The notes under the pieces are model-generated. The model made no database searches and was not told the origin of the DNA. It saw nothing but the letters and a program-made list of their open reading frames with translations. Below are positions 1-8,349 of a DNA stretch of 64,000 nucleotides, one piece after another; position 1 is the stretch's first letter; each line of letters starts with the position of its first letter. This DNA is from Bacillus sp. BGMRC 2118. GTDB lineage: Bacteria > Bacillota > Bacilli > Bacillales > SA4. Where the stretch lies: positions 124,001-188,000 of the forward strand of contig VTTJ01000006.1 of assembly GCA_008364785.1 (NCBI GenBank), given 5' to 3'. A program made the position numbers and the translations under genes.

Positions 1-38
1 GTAATTACTCTATCTTTTGATTTTATCTTATGTTTCAT
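1..38 (-). CDS. 5' end of an unidentified gene leaving the window
   Basis: Only the first twelve codons are present, reading leftward as MKHKIKSKDRVI before the window edge. The start is supported by a strong ribosome binding site, GGAGGTGAATCAAG, immediately upstream (39-52 on the reverse strand). The basic N-terminus contains no diagnostic motif, so no function is proposed. Confidence 0.6.
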   Translation of the reverse strand, partial: MKHKIKSKDRVI

Positions 39-52
39 CTTGATTCACCTCC

Positions 53-587
53 AATGCTCTACTATTCTATCATATTCGACAAAAAAGTAGAAGATTAGAG
101 TTTTTTTCATACAAAATTCACCCCTTGTTATATAATTATTAAAACTTGAAGGGGGTCTTTTACTTCATTTAATTTAGAGAAAATCTCTCAGACATTTGTA
201 TGGTAAAGTTAATTATTATAGAAATGTACTGAATCATAATCCAAAAATTAATATGTTTATTTTAGAATCAGAATGGCTAGGAGGGATGTTCATTTATTAA
301 TATTTACCATAAATCAAATATAATAGTTTTTTATTATCCCTAGAAATGTTATATATTAACATTTTAATTTCCAATTATATAAATGTATAAAGAATGATGG
401 ATATATCCAAAACATTATCTCGAATTCCCATTCAGAAAATAAAGATGATTAGCAAGTTTCCTTTTACTTTCTCCCTTGATTAATTCCCCCACTAATATTT
501 AGTCTCTTGACAATTTAAGTAGTATATCAGAATTTCAATCTTACTAATGTAAGCCTGTGTACATATATCTTTACTAGTTTCAACTTG
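53..587. other. AT-rich intergenic stretch, no gene seen
   Basis: Stop codons are dense in all frames and no convincing ribosome binding site, repeat or RNA structure was found. It separates the leftward gene at the window edge from the remains of a methyltransferase. The missing N-terminal part of that methyltransferase could not be traced here. Confidence 0.5.
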
Positions 588-950
588 TGAGAGCCCAAGT
601 CTTTCAGGGTTTCCTTTATTTATCTTTGATATTAATACTAGGTTTGGATAATCAGATTTATGGAACAGTCAACAAATTGAAGATAACGAAAAAATGTTAG
701 TTTTTAGCCGAGCAGTGTATGATGAAAATAAAAGTTTTGCAATTAATAAAATTACAGGATTTATAAAAAATGAAGAGAGTGAGATGTATTATCGATTCGA
801 GGAAACTCTCTATAATACTATTACAAAATATCAAGGGTAGTTGAATTATTACAAAATAGTGGATTTAAATCTATTGAAATAAGAGAGGCATATAACATAG
901 ATAAACGTGTGATTGAACCTGAAAAAGAGGCAAGAATTATTTTCATTTGC
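588..950 (+). pseudogene. Decayed SAM-dependent methyltransferase (C-terminal part)
   Basis: Frame-stitched translation gives a recognisable C-terminal half of a class I SAM methyltransferase. It has a strand resembling the usual GGxxxFDxNT segment (FIFDINTRFG), then DLWNSQQIEDNEKMLVFSRA, and a typical ending (ELLQNSGFKSIEIREAY ... ARIIFICKI). The frame is broken by an in-frame TAA at 649-651 and by a frameshift near 833, after which the tail continues in another frame to a stop at 948-950. The N-terminal motif I region is missing and there is no start codon. A second methyltransferase relic follows at once, so the two may have been an operon. The family call rests on motif recognition; the substrate is unknown. 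Confidence 0.65.
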
Positions 951-978
951 AAAATATAAAGGAGGAAATAAGGAAATA

Positions 979-1815
979 ATGGAGTTCAGTTCTATTACAC
1001 CTAAAGTAAAATCAGAAAGCCTTCTTGAGTATGATTTAACATTTTGGAGTGAAGAATTTATTCAAACTACACTTATACCAAATGCAAAAATATCAAGTGG
1101 TTCTAAGATACTACTTGCAGGATGCGATGTAGGTTCTCTTGGGAGATTGATAGCAAAAAATATCCCTAATGTTGAAATAGTTGGTGTTGACGAAAGTTCT
1201 TCTGCACTCGAAGTAGGAAAAGATTTGAATGCCCATAAAAAAATAAACAATATACACTATTAACGGAGATGTATTAGAATTAACAAAGTTGTTTGGGGAG
1301 GAATATTTTGACTTTGTTTTAGATGATGGAGTATTGTCTTGTTTTCCTAACAAGGAATTAGAGAATAATGCACTTGATCAAATAATTAGGTTACAAAATC
1401 CGGGGGAGTTATTAGTTCATTCCAAATTGATTATTCGGCTATGATGTATGGGACTGAAAATCTAGAGGTACATGATGCGGGGTACAAAATCCACAGGGCT
1501 CATATAATTGCTGCATTAAATGAGGATAACCCCCATGATAGGCGAAAATTAATTATTGCCCCTCAAATCCCTAAAATGTTCTGGGATAAGGGATTGCAGA
1601 ATATAAGATTTTATCCGTATTTACCACCGGAACAATTTCCTCCATATAAAGAGGATGATTTAACATATATTGATAGAAGAATAAAAATGTACACAGATGT
1701 TACCCCGGAAAATTTAATAGAATTTAAAATTATGCTTAAAGGTGGTTTAGATAAAAAGGAAATAAAAAATTGTTTCAGTGTCCTAAAACAATATTGGGAA
1801 GAAAGAAAGCTTTAA
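979..1815 (+). pseudogene. Frameshifted SAM-dependent methyltransferase
   Basis: A good ribosome binding site (AAAGGAGG, 956-963) precedes an ATG at 979. The first frame contains the SAM-binding motif I region, KILLAGCDVGSLGRLIAK, followed by an acidic strand (VEIVGVDESS) as in class I methyltransferases. It stops at 1263. The sense continues in a second frame (NGDVLELTKLFGEEYFDFVL, a motif post-II-like region) and again in a third frame from about 1400 (GGVISSFQIDYSAMMYG) to the TAA at 1815. Two frameshifts therefore interrupt a gene of about 279 codons. The second lies near a run of five G, where a sequencing error is possible; the first does not. The substrate is unknown. Confidence 0.75.
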
Positions 1816-1958
1816 TCTCTAAACCAAGAGTTTCCAACTTTATTAACACAAGTATTCTTATTAACGTTTGGCGAAAAAAGATAAAACTTTTCAATATATA
1901 CGAAAATTTTTACACTAACACAGAACGGTAGGTTAATATGTATGAACTATAAATTCTA

Positions 1959-1993
1959 AGCATCTGTTGTCATGAGACAACAGATGCTTTTTT
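1959..1993 (+). terminator. Rho-independent terminator
   Basis: A perfect long stem, AAGCATCTGTTGTC pairing with GACAACAGATGCTT around an ATGA loop, is followed by a run of T. It lies about 150 bases past the methyltransferase relics and before the convergent peptidase gene. Confidence 0.85.
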
Positions 1994-2078
1994 ATAAAAA
2001 ATGTATATATCAATGATCTTAAAAATATTGATGTATAAATTTAGATTGAATGTATCATATGTTAGGAAAAAAATAATA

Positions 2079-3185
2079 CTAGTAGTATTTTAGATAGAAT
2101 TTTTGCATCTCTTTTAAAATAAGTTTTTGATCCCCATAAACTTCTTCAAGAGAGGTGGTTGTCCTTTCATTAACCTCTTCTAATTTGTATCGAACACGTC
2201 TATCAATATATTCAAATGTTCTCAATAAGTCAATAAATTCATTAAACTTGATTACACCAAATTTTTTAATCAGGAAATAAACTAATAAAAAACCGTGATT
2301 ATAAATTGCTCTACCATCATTATAAGAAAGATTATTTAATTGGTTAATATCATAGAACTTATCATCTGTTTTTTTTAATAGGTCTTTAAGATATCTTTCT
2401 ACTTGCTCAGATGAAGTAATTATTTTTTTATCTTTATGTACAAAGTAGTTTTCAAAGTAAACCGCTAATCCTTCTTGGATATAAAGTGAGGCATTGCCGT
2501 TAGTCTTATCTGATAGCATCATATGACATAATTCATGAACTATTATTTGGAAAAGTGTTTCATATTTATATTCAGAGGTTTCCGGTATATAGATTTTAAT
2601 CGACTCATCCATTTCGCTCCAACCATAGACAGAAAAAGTAGGGATGGAAATTGATATTTCATCGAGGTTACTATAGATTTTTATATCATTACTTTTCGGT
2701 TCCCAATTGAATATATTCATATATATTAAGGTTACTTCATTAATAAAACTATGTACGTATAATGCTGAATCCTTATTATATGGCAGATATTTTATTACAT
2801 ACAATCCAGTTTTTTTAATTTCGAATGGTAGATCATCTATTACCCATCTATTTTCCTTGTTTTTCTTTATTGAATAAACTACTCTTAGTGATTTGTGCTT
2901 ACCTGAAGAATCATATATTCCCATAATAAAAGACATTAGTCCACTATTTTCGGAATGTAAATTTATGTAATCAATCGAACATTTAAATGAATATTCATCT
3001 TTTAATCTAAATTTTAATTCTCTAAACCATCTCTCTTGTTCTTTATAAAAACGCACATTTAGGCTATTTTGGAAGGTCAAAAAATACTCTTCATTTAGGG
3101 AGTCAATACTACTAATATAGTCATTAAAAGTGTTTGATAATTCCACGGTAGGGTCGACACTATCTTTCTTCAGATAATTGTTCAT
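2079..3185 (-). CDS. Peptidase MA-like zinc metallopeptidase
   Basis: This 368-residue protein carries a gluzincin-type zinc site: HELCH at residues 217-221 (the HExxH helix) and a downstream QEGLAVYFENY segment in which Glu238 can be the third zinc ligand. This is the arrangement of the peptidase MA (M1/M61-like) clan. The N-terminal 150 residues form a separate domain without recognisable motifs, resembling a small ligand-binding or scaffold domain. There is no signal peptide or membrane segment, so a cytoplasmic location is likely. AAGGATG precedes the ATG. It is divergent from the ABC exporter at 3308 and shares a 122-base promoter region with it, so the two may serve one peptide-handling function; this is inference. 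Substrate unknown. Confidence 0.72.
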   Translation of the reverse strand: MNNYLKKDSVDPTVELSNTFNDYISSIDSLNEEYFLTFQNSLNVRFYKEQERWFRELKFRLKDEYSFKCSIDYINLHSENSGLMSFIMGIYDSSGKHKSLRVVYSIKKNKENRWVIDDLPFEIKKTGLYVIKYLPYNKDSALYVHSFINEVTLIYMNIFNWEPKSNDIKIYSNLDEISISIPTFSVYGWSEMDESIKIYIPETSEYKYETLFQIIVHELCHMMLSDKTNGNASLYIQEGLAVYFENYFVHKDKKIITSSEQVERYLKDLLKKTDDKFYDINQLNNLSYNDGRAIYNHGFLLVYFLIKKFGVIKFNEFIDLLRTFEYIDRRVRYKLEEVNERTTTSLEEVYGDQKLILKEMQKFYLKYY

Positions 3186-3307
3186 TAGTTTAACATCCTT
3201 TTTTAATTTTTAAATTTTTAACAAATAATGAGATAATAGTAAAAATATGCTATATTTAGAATAAATAAATTATAATAATATTTCAAACATTTTCAGGGGG
3301 GTTATTA

Positions 3308-4003
3308 GTGAATTACACAATTGAATGTAGAGACCTAAATAAGATATTTGTGGGTGATGGTATTAAAACTTATGCATTGAAAAATATTAATGTTCAATTT
3401 AATAACGGTGAATTCGTTTCTATTGTGGGAACATCTGGCTCAGGTAAGTCTACTTTGTTAAGTATTTTAGGTACTTTGGACCTACCTACTGATGGGGAAA
3501 TTCTATATGGGGGAGAGAAAATTAGTTCGAGGAATAATAACACTATAGCAGATTTTCGTTTCGAAAATATAGGATTTATCTTCCAGCAATTCCATTTGAT
3601 ACCAACTTTAACTGCACTAGAAAATGTAATGTCTCCTCTCTTTGGAAGAAAGGTATCTTATGATAAAAAGGAAAGAGCTATGAAAATGTTAGAGAGTGTG
3701 GGACTAAAGGATAAGGTGAATTCTCTACCATCACAATTGTCTGGAGGGCAACAACAAAGGGTCGCAATCGCTCGAGCGTTAATACACGAACCGAATTGGT
3801 TGCTAGCAGATGAACCAACAGGAAACTTAGATTCTGAAACTGGAGAAACCATCTTTAAAATCCTTAATGATTTGAATAAAGAAAAAGGGTGTGGTGTAAT
3901 CTTTGTAACTCATGATCCTGAATTAGCCAAGAGAGCGGATGTACAAATCGAAATGAAGGATGGACAAATTATTAGACAAAATAGGGTGTCTAGTTATGCT
4001 TAG
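3308..4003 (+). CDS. MacB/LolD-type ABC transporter ATP-binding protein
   Basis: This 231-residue ABC ATPase has Walker A GTSGSGKS (about residue 41), a Q-loop (FIFQQFHLIPTLTALEN), the signature LSGGQQQR, Walker B WLLADEPTGNLD and the switch histidine in VTHD. The DEPTGNLD form is characteristic of the MacB/LolD/FtsE group, which partners FtsX-like permeases and exports peptides or lipoproteins instead of importing nutrients. Translation starts at GTG after AGGGGGG. The end overlaps the permease start by eight bases, so they are translationally coupled. Confidence 0.92.
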   Translation: MNYTIECRDLNKIFVGDGIKTYALKNINVQFNNGEFVSIVGTSGSGKSTLLSILGTLDLPTDGEILYGGEKISSRNNNTIADFRFENIGFIFQQFHLIPTLTALENVMSPLFGRKVSYDKKERAMKMLESVGLKDKVNSLPSQLSGGQQQRVAIARALIHEPNWLLADEPTGNLDSETGETIFKILNDLNKEKGCGVIFVTHDPELAKRADVQIEMKDGQIIRQNRVSSYA

Positions 4004-7000
4004 GTTTATATGGAATTCTTGGTGGAGAAATAAAGAGCGATTTATACTATTAATAGTTGGGGTACTAATAATAAGTACTGGCTTAAGTTATTTGGTAGGA
4101 ATAACTCAAGCTACAAATGGGACAATCACTGATGAACTACAGAAAAGGTGGGAATCTTCTTATCATATCGTTGTTCGTCCGGAAGGTAGTAGGAGTGTAA
4201 CAGAGGATAAAAAGTTATTAGAGCCTAATTACCTAAGTGGTCTTGAAGGTGGTATAACTTTAGAACAGTACGAAAAGATTAAATCCATGGATAGTATTGA
4301 TGTAGCCGCTCCTATTTCAATGATGGGATATGTATACAATTCAGTACAACTTGATAAACTGAACATCACTGAACCAGGAGTGTACAGATTAAAAATTACG
4401 GAAAAAACGAATACTGGGGTTGACATAGATACAACCAGTGGTAACTTGTATTTTACTAGAGGGGCGTGGCAACCCGATGGTACGGGGAAGGAATATGGAG
4501 CATCACGATTTGAAGGAGAACTTGATTTTGGAACCAATGTAATGCTTGCTGGTATAGATCCAGAACAAGAATCAGCATTGGTTGGAATTAATGAAGCGAT
4601 GGTAGAAGGAAAGAACAGTCGATTCTTTACTTATGAAGATAAACCCAAAGTAAAAGAAGAAGATGGATTAATCGATACAGAGATTCCAGTGATTGTGAGT
4701 AACAAAGAATTTGTAGATGGGAAAATTACTTATAGCATTGAGAAGTTAGACTTACCATTTGAACTTTCAGAACAAGTAGATACAATGGAAAAAGTTAAAC
4801 AGAACGGAGGGAAGGAGTATTTAGAAAAGCAGAAGGGGATTGAAGTAGAAAAAAGGGAATTTAATACACAAGAGGCACACAAAAAAATTGTTGGAAAGTT
4901 ATCTGAAGGTTCGTTAGATGGCATTAATACATTTCATTGGATGCCTTATAAACCCTCACCAGTGACTTACCGCCCGGTTTCAAGTCCTTATCCTGAACGT
5001 TGGCCGTTTTCATATGAAGTAGAACCGTATGAAGTATCGGAAGACTCACAATTAGCAATAGATCAATCATATAGACCAGTTAAATTATTTAGTGAGGATA
5101 GTTCAGGGTGGAAACGGTTACAATTTAATTTTAAAGGAATATTTGATCCAAGTAAATTGAACATCTCAAAAGACCCACTAACAGAACTACCTATGGAGAC
5201 TTATTTTCCATCAAAAGCTCAGTGGGTAATAGATAAAGAAAATCAGCCTGTAAATCCACCAAAAGAGATGAAACCATTAAATAATCCATACGGTTTTTTA
5301 ACTAAACCACCGCTCATTCTAACAACAATTGATGCAGCTGCTAAGGTCCTAGGAAATAAACCAATCTCTGCAATACGTGTTAAAGTATCGGGTGTAGAAA
5401 AACTAACCGATGAAAGTGAACTGATACTTCAACAAGTTGCAAAAAGAATAGAAGAAGAAACTGGCTTAATTACAGATATTACGCTGGGTTCTTCTCCACA
5501 ACCTGCTTTAACTCATATACCAGGGATTGAAGGTAAATCGAATTTAGGATGGGTCCAACAGCCATGGATTAAACTTGGTTCATCCATTACCATTTTCCAA
5601 GAAACAAAAGTTGGGTTTTCTGGGATTATAGCAAGCGTAATATTAGTTGCAATAGTTTATGTTTTCTCTTCAAATCTAATCATGATGTTTTCTAGGAAAA
5701 AAGAATTCGCGGTATTATTATCATTGGGATGGAGACCTAGTAAACTATCAAAGCTATTATTTATTGAGTCGACAATCTTAGGAATTACTGTATCGACTAT
5801 AAGTTGGACAATATTGGGTTTCTTTTTTCTGACGAATAACATAGATACTTCTGGATGGAGAGTCCTATTGATTGGTGTGTTTGGCCTAATTATCTATTGG
5901 ATGGGAATGATTATTCCTGCAATTCTTGTAAAACGGATAAAACCATATGAAGCAATGAAACAAGGAGAAATCTCAAAGCAACATAAAAGAATAACACGAG
6001 CACAATCCATTGTAGGCATGACGTTTAACTATTTAGTAACGATGTGGAAAAGAACAATTCTATCTATTGTTTCAATTGCTTTTCCTACTAGTCTATTAAT
6101 CTTCTTCTTATTTATAACTTTCCATCTACGTGGAGTTATGTATGCCACATGGTTGGGAGAATTTGTTGCAATGGAAGTTGGAACCATGCATTACATTGCA
6201 ATGGGAGTTGCTATTTTAATTGCAATCTTAACCACCGCCGAGATCATTTGGCAAAATGTTTCTGAAAGACAATCTGAAATCGCTGTACTAAAGGCATTAG
6301 GTTGGCAGAATAAAAATATCAGACTTTTGGTTTTACTTGAAGGCGGCTTAAGTGGTTTAATGGCAGGAGTCATTGGTCTAAGCTTATCATTCGTTATTAT
6401 ATGGAGTGTATATGGCCAATTTCCAAGTGAAGAACTATTATTCTTATGTGGGACTTTACTTATCCCAATTGCAACTGGTATATTAGCAGCTTCATTACCT
6501 GCTGAAAAGGCGGTTAAAATTCAACCTTATCAAGGTTTACAAGGTACAATTAGTAATTCACAAAAAACCGAAAAACGGTTTAAGTATGTATTCGGGATGA
6601 CTGGAGCAGGTTTAATTGTAGCTGTATTAATTTTACTTATCTATTCACTTCCAGATACCGATGGCTCTCAAATGACTAATACTCGCACCCCTTCCGAACA
6701 AGATAAGACGGAAGGTGAGGTAATAGAAGTTTATAAGAATACTAACGAAGATGAGGAATCGAATAGTTCAGAAGGAAAAAAGGATATTATTGATCAATAT
6801 TTTGAAGAGGCATGGAAAGAAAGTAAGTTAGGAGAGCAATTAGACCCAAACAAAGATGGAAGTGAAGTTTTTACGTTTGGAAATTTAGTTACTCCACCTT
6901 CTGATATTATAAAAGAAGATATTGAATCGGAGTTAATAACAATTCCGCTTACGTTTGAAAGAGGACAAATAAATGAAATGCCTAATGGTAGTATTTTTTA

Positions 7001-7223
7001 TAAACCATACTTTAGAATAGTTGATGACAAAGGAAATGAGTATCGCCCAATAGATATGGAAATAAATGGTAGGGAAAATTGGGATCAAAGTTTCAATTTA
7101 AGAGCACCTGGAAAAGCGGATGTATTATTAACTTATGAAATTCCCAAAGTGACAAATCGTTTGATATTAGTATTGGATATTGATGGATTTGAAGTTGGAA
7201 ATATAGTAGTAAAAATTAAGTAA
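3996..7223 (+). CDS. FtsX/MacB-type ABC transporter permease with C-terminal extracellular domain
   Basis: Starting at the ATG overlapping the ATPase stop (MLRFIWNSWWRNKERF) the protein is 1075 residues; an earlier ATG at 3960 lies inside the ATPase and is less likely. One N-terminal membrane helix is followed by a large extracellular domain of about 500 residues. Then come two FtsX modules, each with a short conserved coupling segment (RKKEFAVLLSLGW and ERQSEIAVLKALGW), and a last helix near residue 870. The acidic, Ser/Thr-rich linker and the C-terminal about 100 residues (TIPLTFERGQIN ... YKPYFRIVDDKGNEYRPIDM) resemble the DUF4352-like beta-sandwich found on Bacillus surface proteins. Such an extra sensor-like tail is unusual for the family. 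Likely substrates are peptides or lipophilic compounds. Confidence 0.88.
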   Translation: MLRFIWNSWWRNKERFILLIVGVLIISTGLSYLVGITQATNGTITDELQKRWESSYHIVVRPEGSRSVTEDKKLLEPNYLSGLEGGITLEQYEKIKSMDSIDVAAPISMMGYVYNSVQLDKLNITEPGVYRLKITEKTNTGVDIDTTSGNLYFTRGAWQPDGTGKEYGASRFEGELDFGTNVMLAGIDPEQESALVGINEAMVEGKNSRFFTYEDKPKVKEEDGLIDTEIPVIVSNKEFVDGKITYSIEKLDLPFELSEQVDTMEKVKQNGGKEYLEKQKGIEVEKREFNTQEAHKKIVGKLSEGSLDGINTFHWMPYKPSPVTYRPVSSPYPERWPFSYEVEPYEVSEDSQLAIDQSYRPVKLFSEDSSGWKRLQFNFKGIFDPSKLNISKDPLTELPMETYFPSKAQWVIDKENQPVNPPKEMKPLNNPYGFLTKPPLILTTIDAAAKVLGNKPISAIRVKVSGVEKLTDESELILQQVAKRIEEETGLITDITLGSSPQPALTHIPGIEGKSNLGWVQQPWIKLGSSITIFQETKVGFSGIIASVILVAIVYVFSSNLIMMFSRKKEFAVLLSLGWRPSKLSKLLFIESTILGITVSTISWTILGFFFLTNNIDTSGWRVLLIGVFGLIIYWMGMIIPAILVKRIKPYEAMKQGEISKQHKRITRAQSIVGMTFNYLVTMWKRTILSIVSIAFPTSLLIFFLFITFHLRGVMYATWLGEFVAMEVGTMHYIAMGVAILIAILTTAEIIWQNVSERQSEIAVLKALGWQNKNIRLLVLLEGGLSGLMAGVIGLSLSFVIIWSVYGQFPSEELLFLCGTLLIPIATGILAASLPAEKAVKIQPYQGLQGTISNSQKTEKRFKYVFGMTGAGLIVAVLILLIYSLPDTDGSQMTNTRTPSEQDKTEGEVIEVYKNTNEDEESNSSEGKKDIIDQYFEEAWKESKLGEQLDPNKDGSEVFTFGNLVTPPSDIIKEDIESELITIPLTFERGQINEMPNGSIFYKPYFRIVDDKGNEYRPIDMEINGRENWDQSFNLRAPGKADVLLTYEIPKVTNRLILVLDIDGFEVGNIVVKIK

Positions 7224-7263
7224 ATCTTTGTTGATCTATGAATAACTGATAATAGATAGAAAA

Positions 7264-7308
7264 AACACTTGAAAGGGGAATCGTTTACTTTTCAAGTGTT
7301 ATTTTTTA
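7264..7308 (+). terminator. Rho-independent terminator of the ABC exporter
   Basis: The stem AACACTTGAAA pairs with TTTCAAGTGTT and is followed by ATTTTTT, 40 bases after the permease stop. Confidence 0.88.
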
Positions 7309-7470
7309 AAATTATTCTCTGATGAGTAGATATCTAAATAGTGAATTTATAATAATTCTAATAAATCATAGATTACATCACATCTTTTAATTTAGTCTTA
7401 GTAAAAATCTCTTTCAAACTAAAGTAGTCTAATGAATCTTTAGTAATTGCATTTGCGAGGATATGTCGTG

Positions 7471-7792
7471 CTACTTCGTAGGTAGAAAAATACCTTCAGT
7501 TGCATGTGCAGCATACTGTTCTACGTATTGCTTTTCACAAATAAGTACAACAATGATTTCCGCATCATCTCCGAGGTTTTTATTCAGTTTAACCCATTCG
7601 TAATGGAAGCTTGTCTGCCTAATATCATCGAGTGGTATAGGCGGTTCAGGGTTGACGATATTTTTATTTTAACCTCAAACACTGGCCAAATTGATGCCAT
7701 GTGCCAAACTGAATCTGGTGTTCCCTTTCATTGGGACGTTCTGTACTAAATCCAAGAAACGTACCTAGATCGTGAGTAGCCACACTAGGCAT
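7471..7792 (-). pseudogene. Frameshifted gene of unknown family
   Basis: Reading leftward, GGTAGGAG precedes an ATG at 7792. The first frame gives MPSVATHDLGTFLGFSTERP ... QIQFGTWHQFGQ and stops at about 7664. From there a second frame stays open with protein-like composition (IVNPEPPIPLDDIRQTSFHY ... GDDAEIIVVLICEKQYVEQY) until the stop at 7471-7473. A good start, two complementary open segments and one shift point suggest a recently broken gene of about 105 codons. I do not recognise the family. The overlapping plus-strand frame (7504-7749) has no ribosome binding site and is taken as spurious. Confidence 0.45.
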
Positions 7793-8190
7793 TTATTCTC
7801 CTACCATTGTCCATTTTTCAAATGTTTATCAGTTTATTCTGAGTCCGAAATTTAATGAATCAGATTTTGGATTAGATATAATAGGGGTATTTATTATACT
7901 TTAAGTTTGTCATTACTTGTCTTATATATTCTATAATTTACTTGATAAAGAGATACTCTAACTACAAAACTAAAGCTTAGTATCCACAGTAAGCTAAGTT
8001 TAACTATTTAGATTAGTAGGACCTCAGTTAATTTACGAAGGTAGAAGGTAATCATTGAATTTAGTAACTCAAAAATCCTCTATATAATATTCTGGACATA
8101 GATAGTTATTGAACGATTTTATCTAAAAATATAATAACATTTAGTCTAAAAACGGTAATCTACTCATAACGTTAAATAGGATTGTGTACC
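7793..8190. other. AT-rich intergenic stretch
   Basis: No open frame with a start and ribosome binding site, and no repeat, was seen on either strand. It lies between the broken gene at 7471-7792 and the pair of terminators that close the ATPase gene. Confidence 0.5.
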
Positions 8191-8191
8191 C

Positions 8192-8225
8192 AAAAGCGTT
8201 AATCCTAAAGGATAACGCTTTTTTG
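8192..8225 (+). terminator. Terminator hairpin
   Basis: AAAGCGTTA and TAACGCTTT pair around a small inner stem (ATCC/GGAT) and are followed by TTTT. No complete rightward gene lies just upstream, so it may be left over from a lost gene or act as a barrier. Confidence 0.7.
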
Positions 8226-8265
8226 TGTGCAAATCATGTATATTTATCGATAAACCAAATATGAT

Positions 8266-8300
8266 CATGAAAAAACACCCCTAATAACTAAGTGGGTGCC
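8266..8300 (-). terminator. Terminator of the P-loop ATPase gene
   Basis: On the reverse strand GGCACCC pairs with GGGTGTT, followed by a run of T, about 50 bases beyond the ATPase stop codon. Confidence 0.75.
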
Positions 8301-8349
8301 TTACAAATTAAATAAAAAAGATTTATTTATAGTCTTTAGCATGATTCCT

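Noticed and set aside
913..978. Earlier start for the second methyltransferase
   Set aside because: The first 22 codons overlap the tail of the preceding methyltransferase relic, and the only good ribosome binding site serves the ATG at 979.
3960..3995. Longer N-terminus for the ABC permease
   Set aside because: The extra 12 residues lie in the ATPase coding region without a ribosome binding site; the ATG at 3996 gives the usual short overlap.
7504..7749. 81-codon plus-strand frame
   Set aside because: It has no ribosome binding site, and the opposite strand shows a better-supported broken gene.
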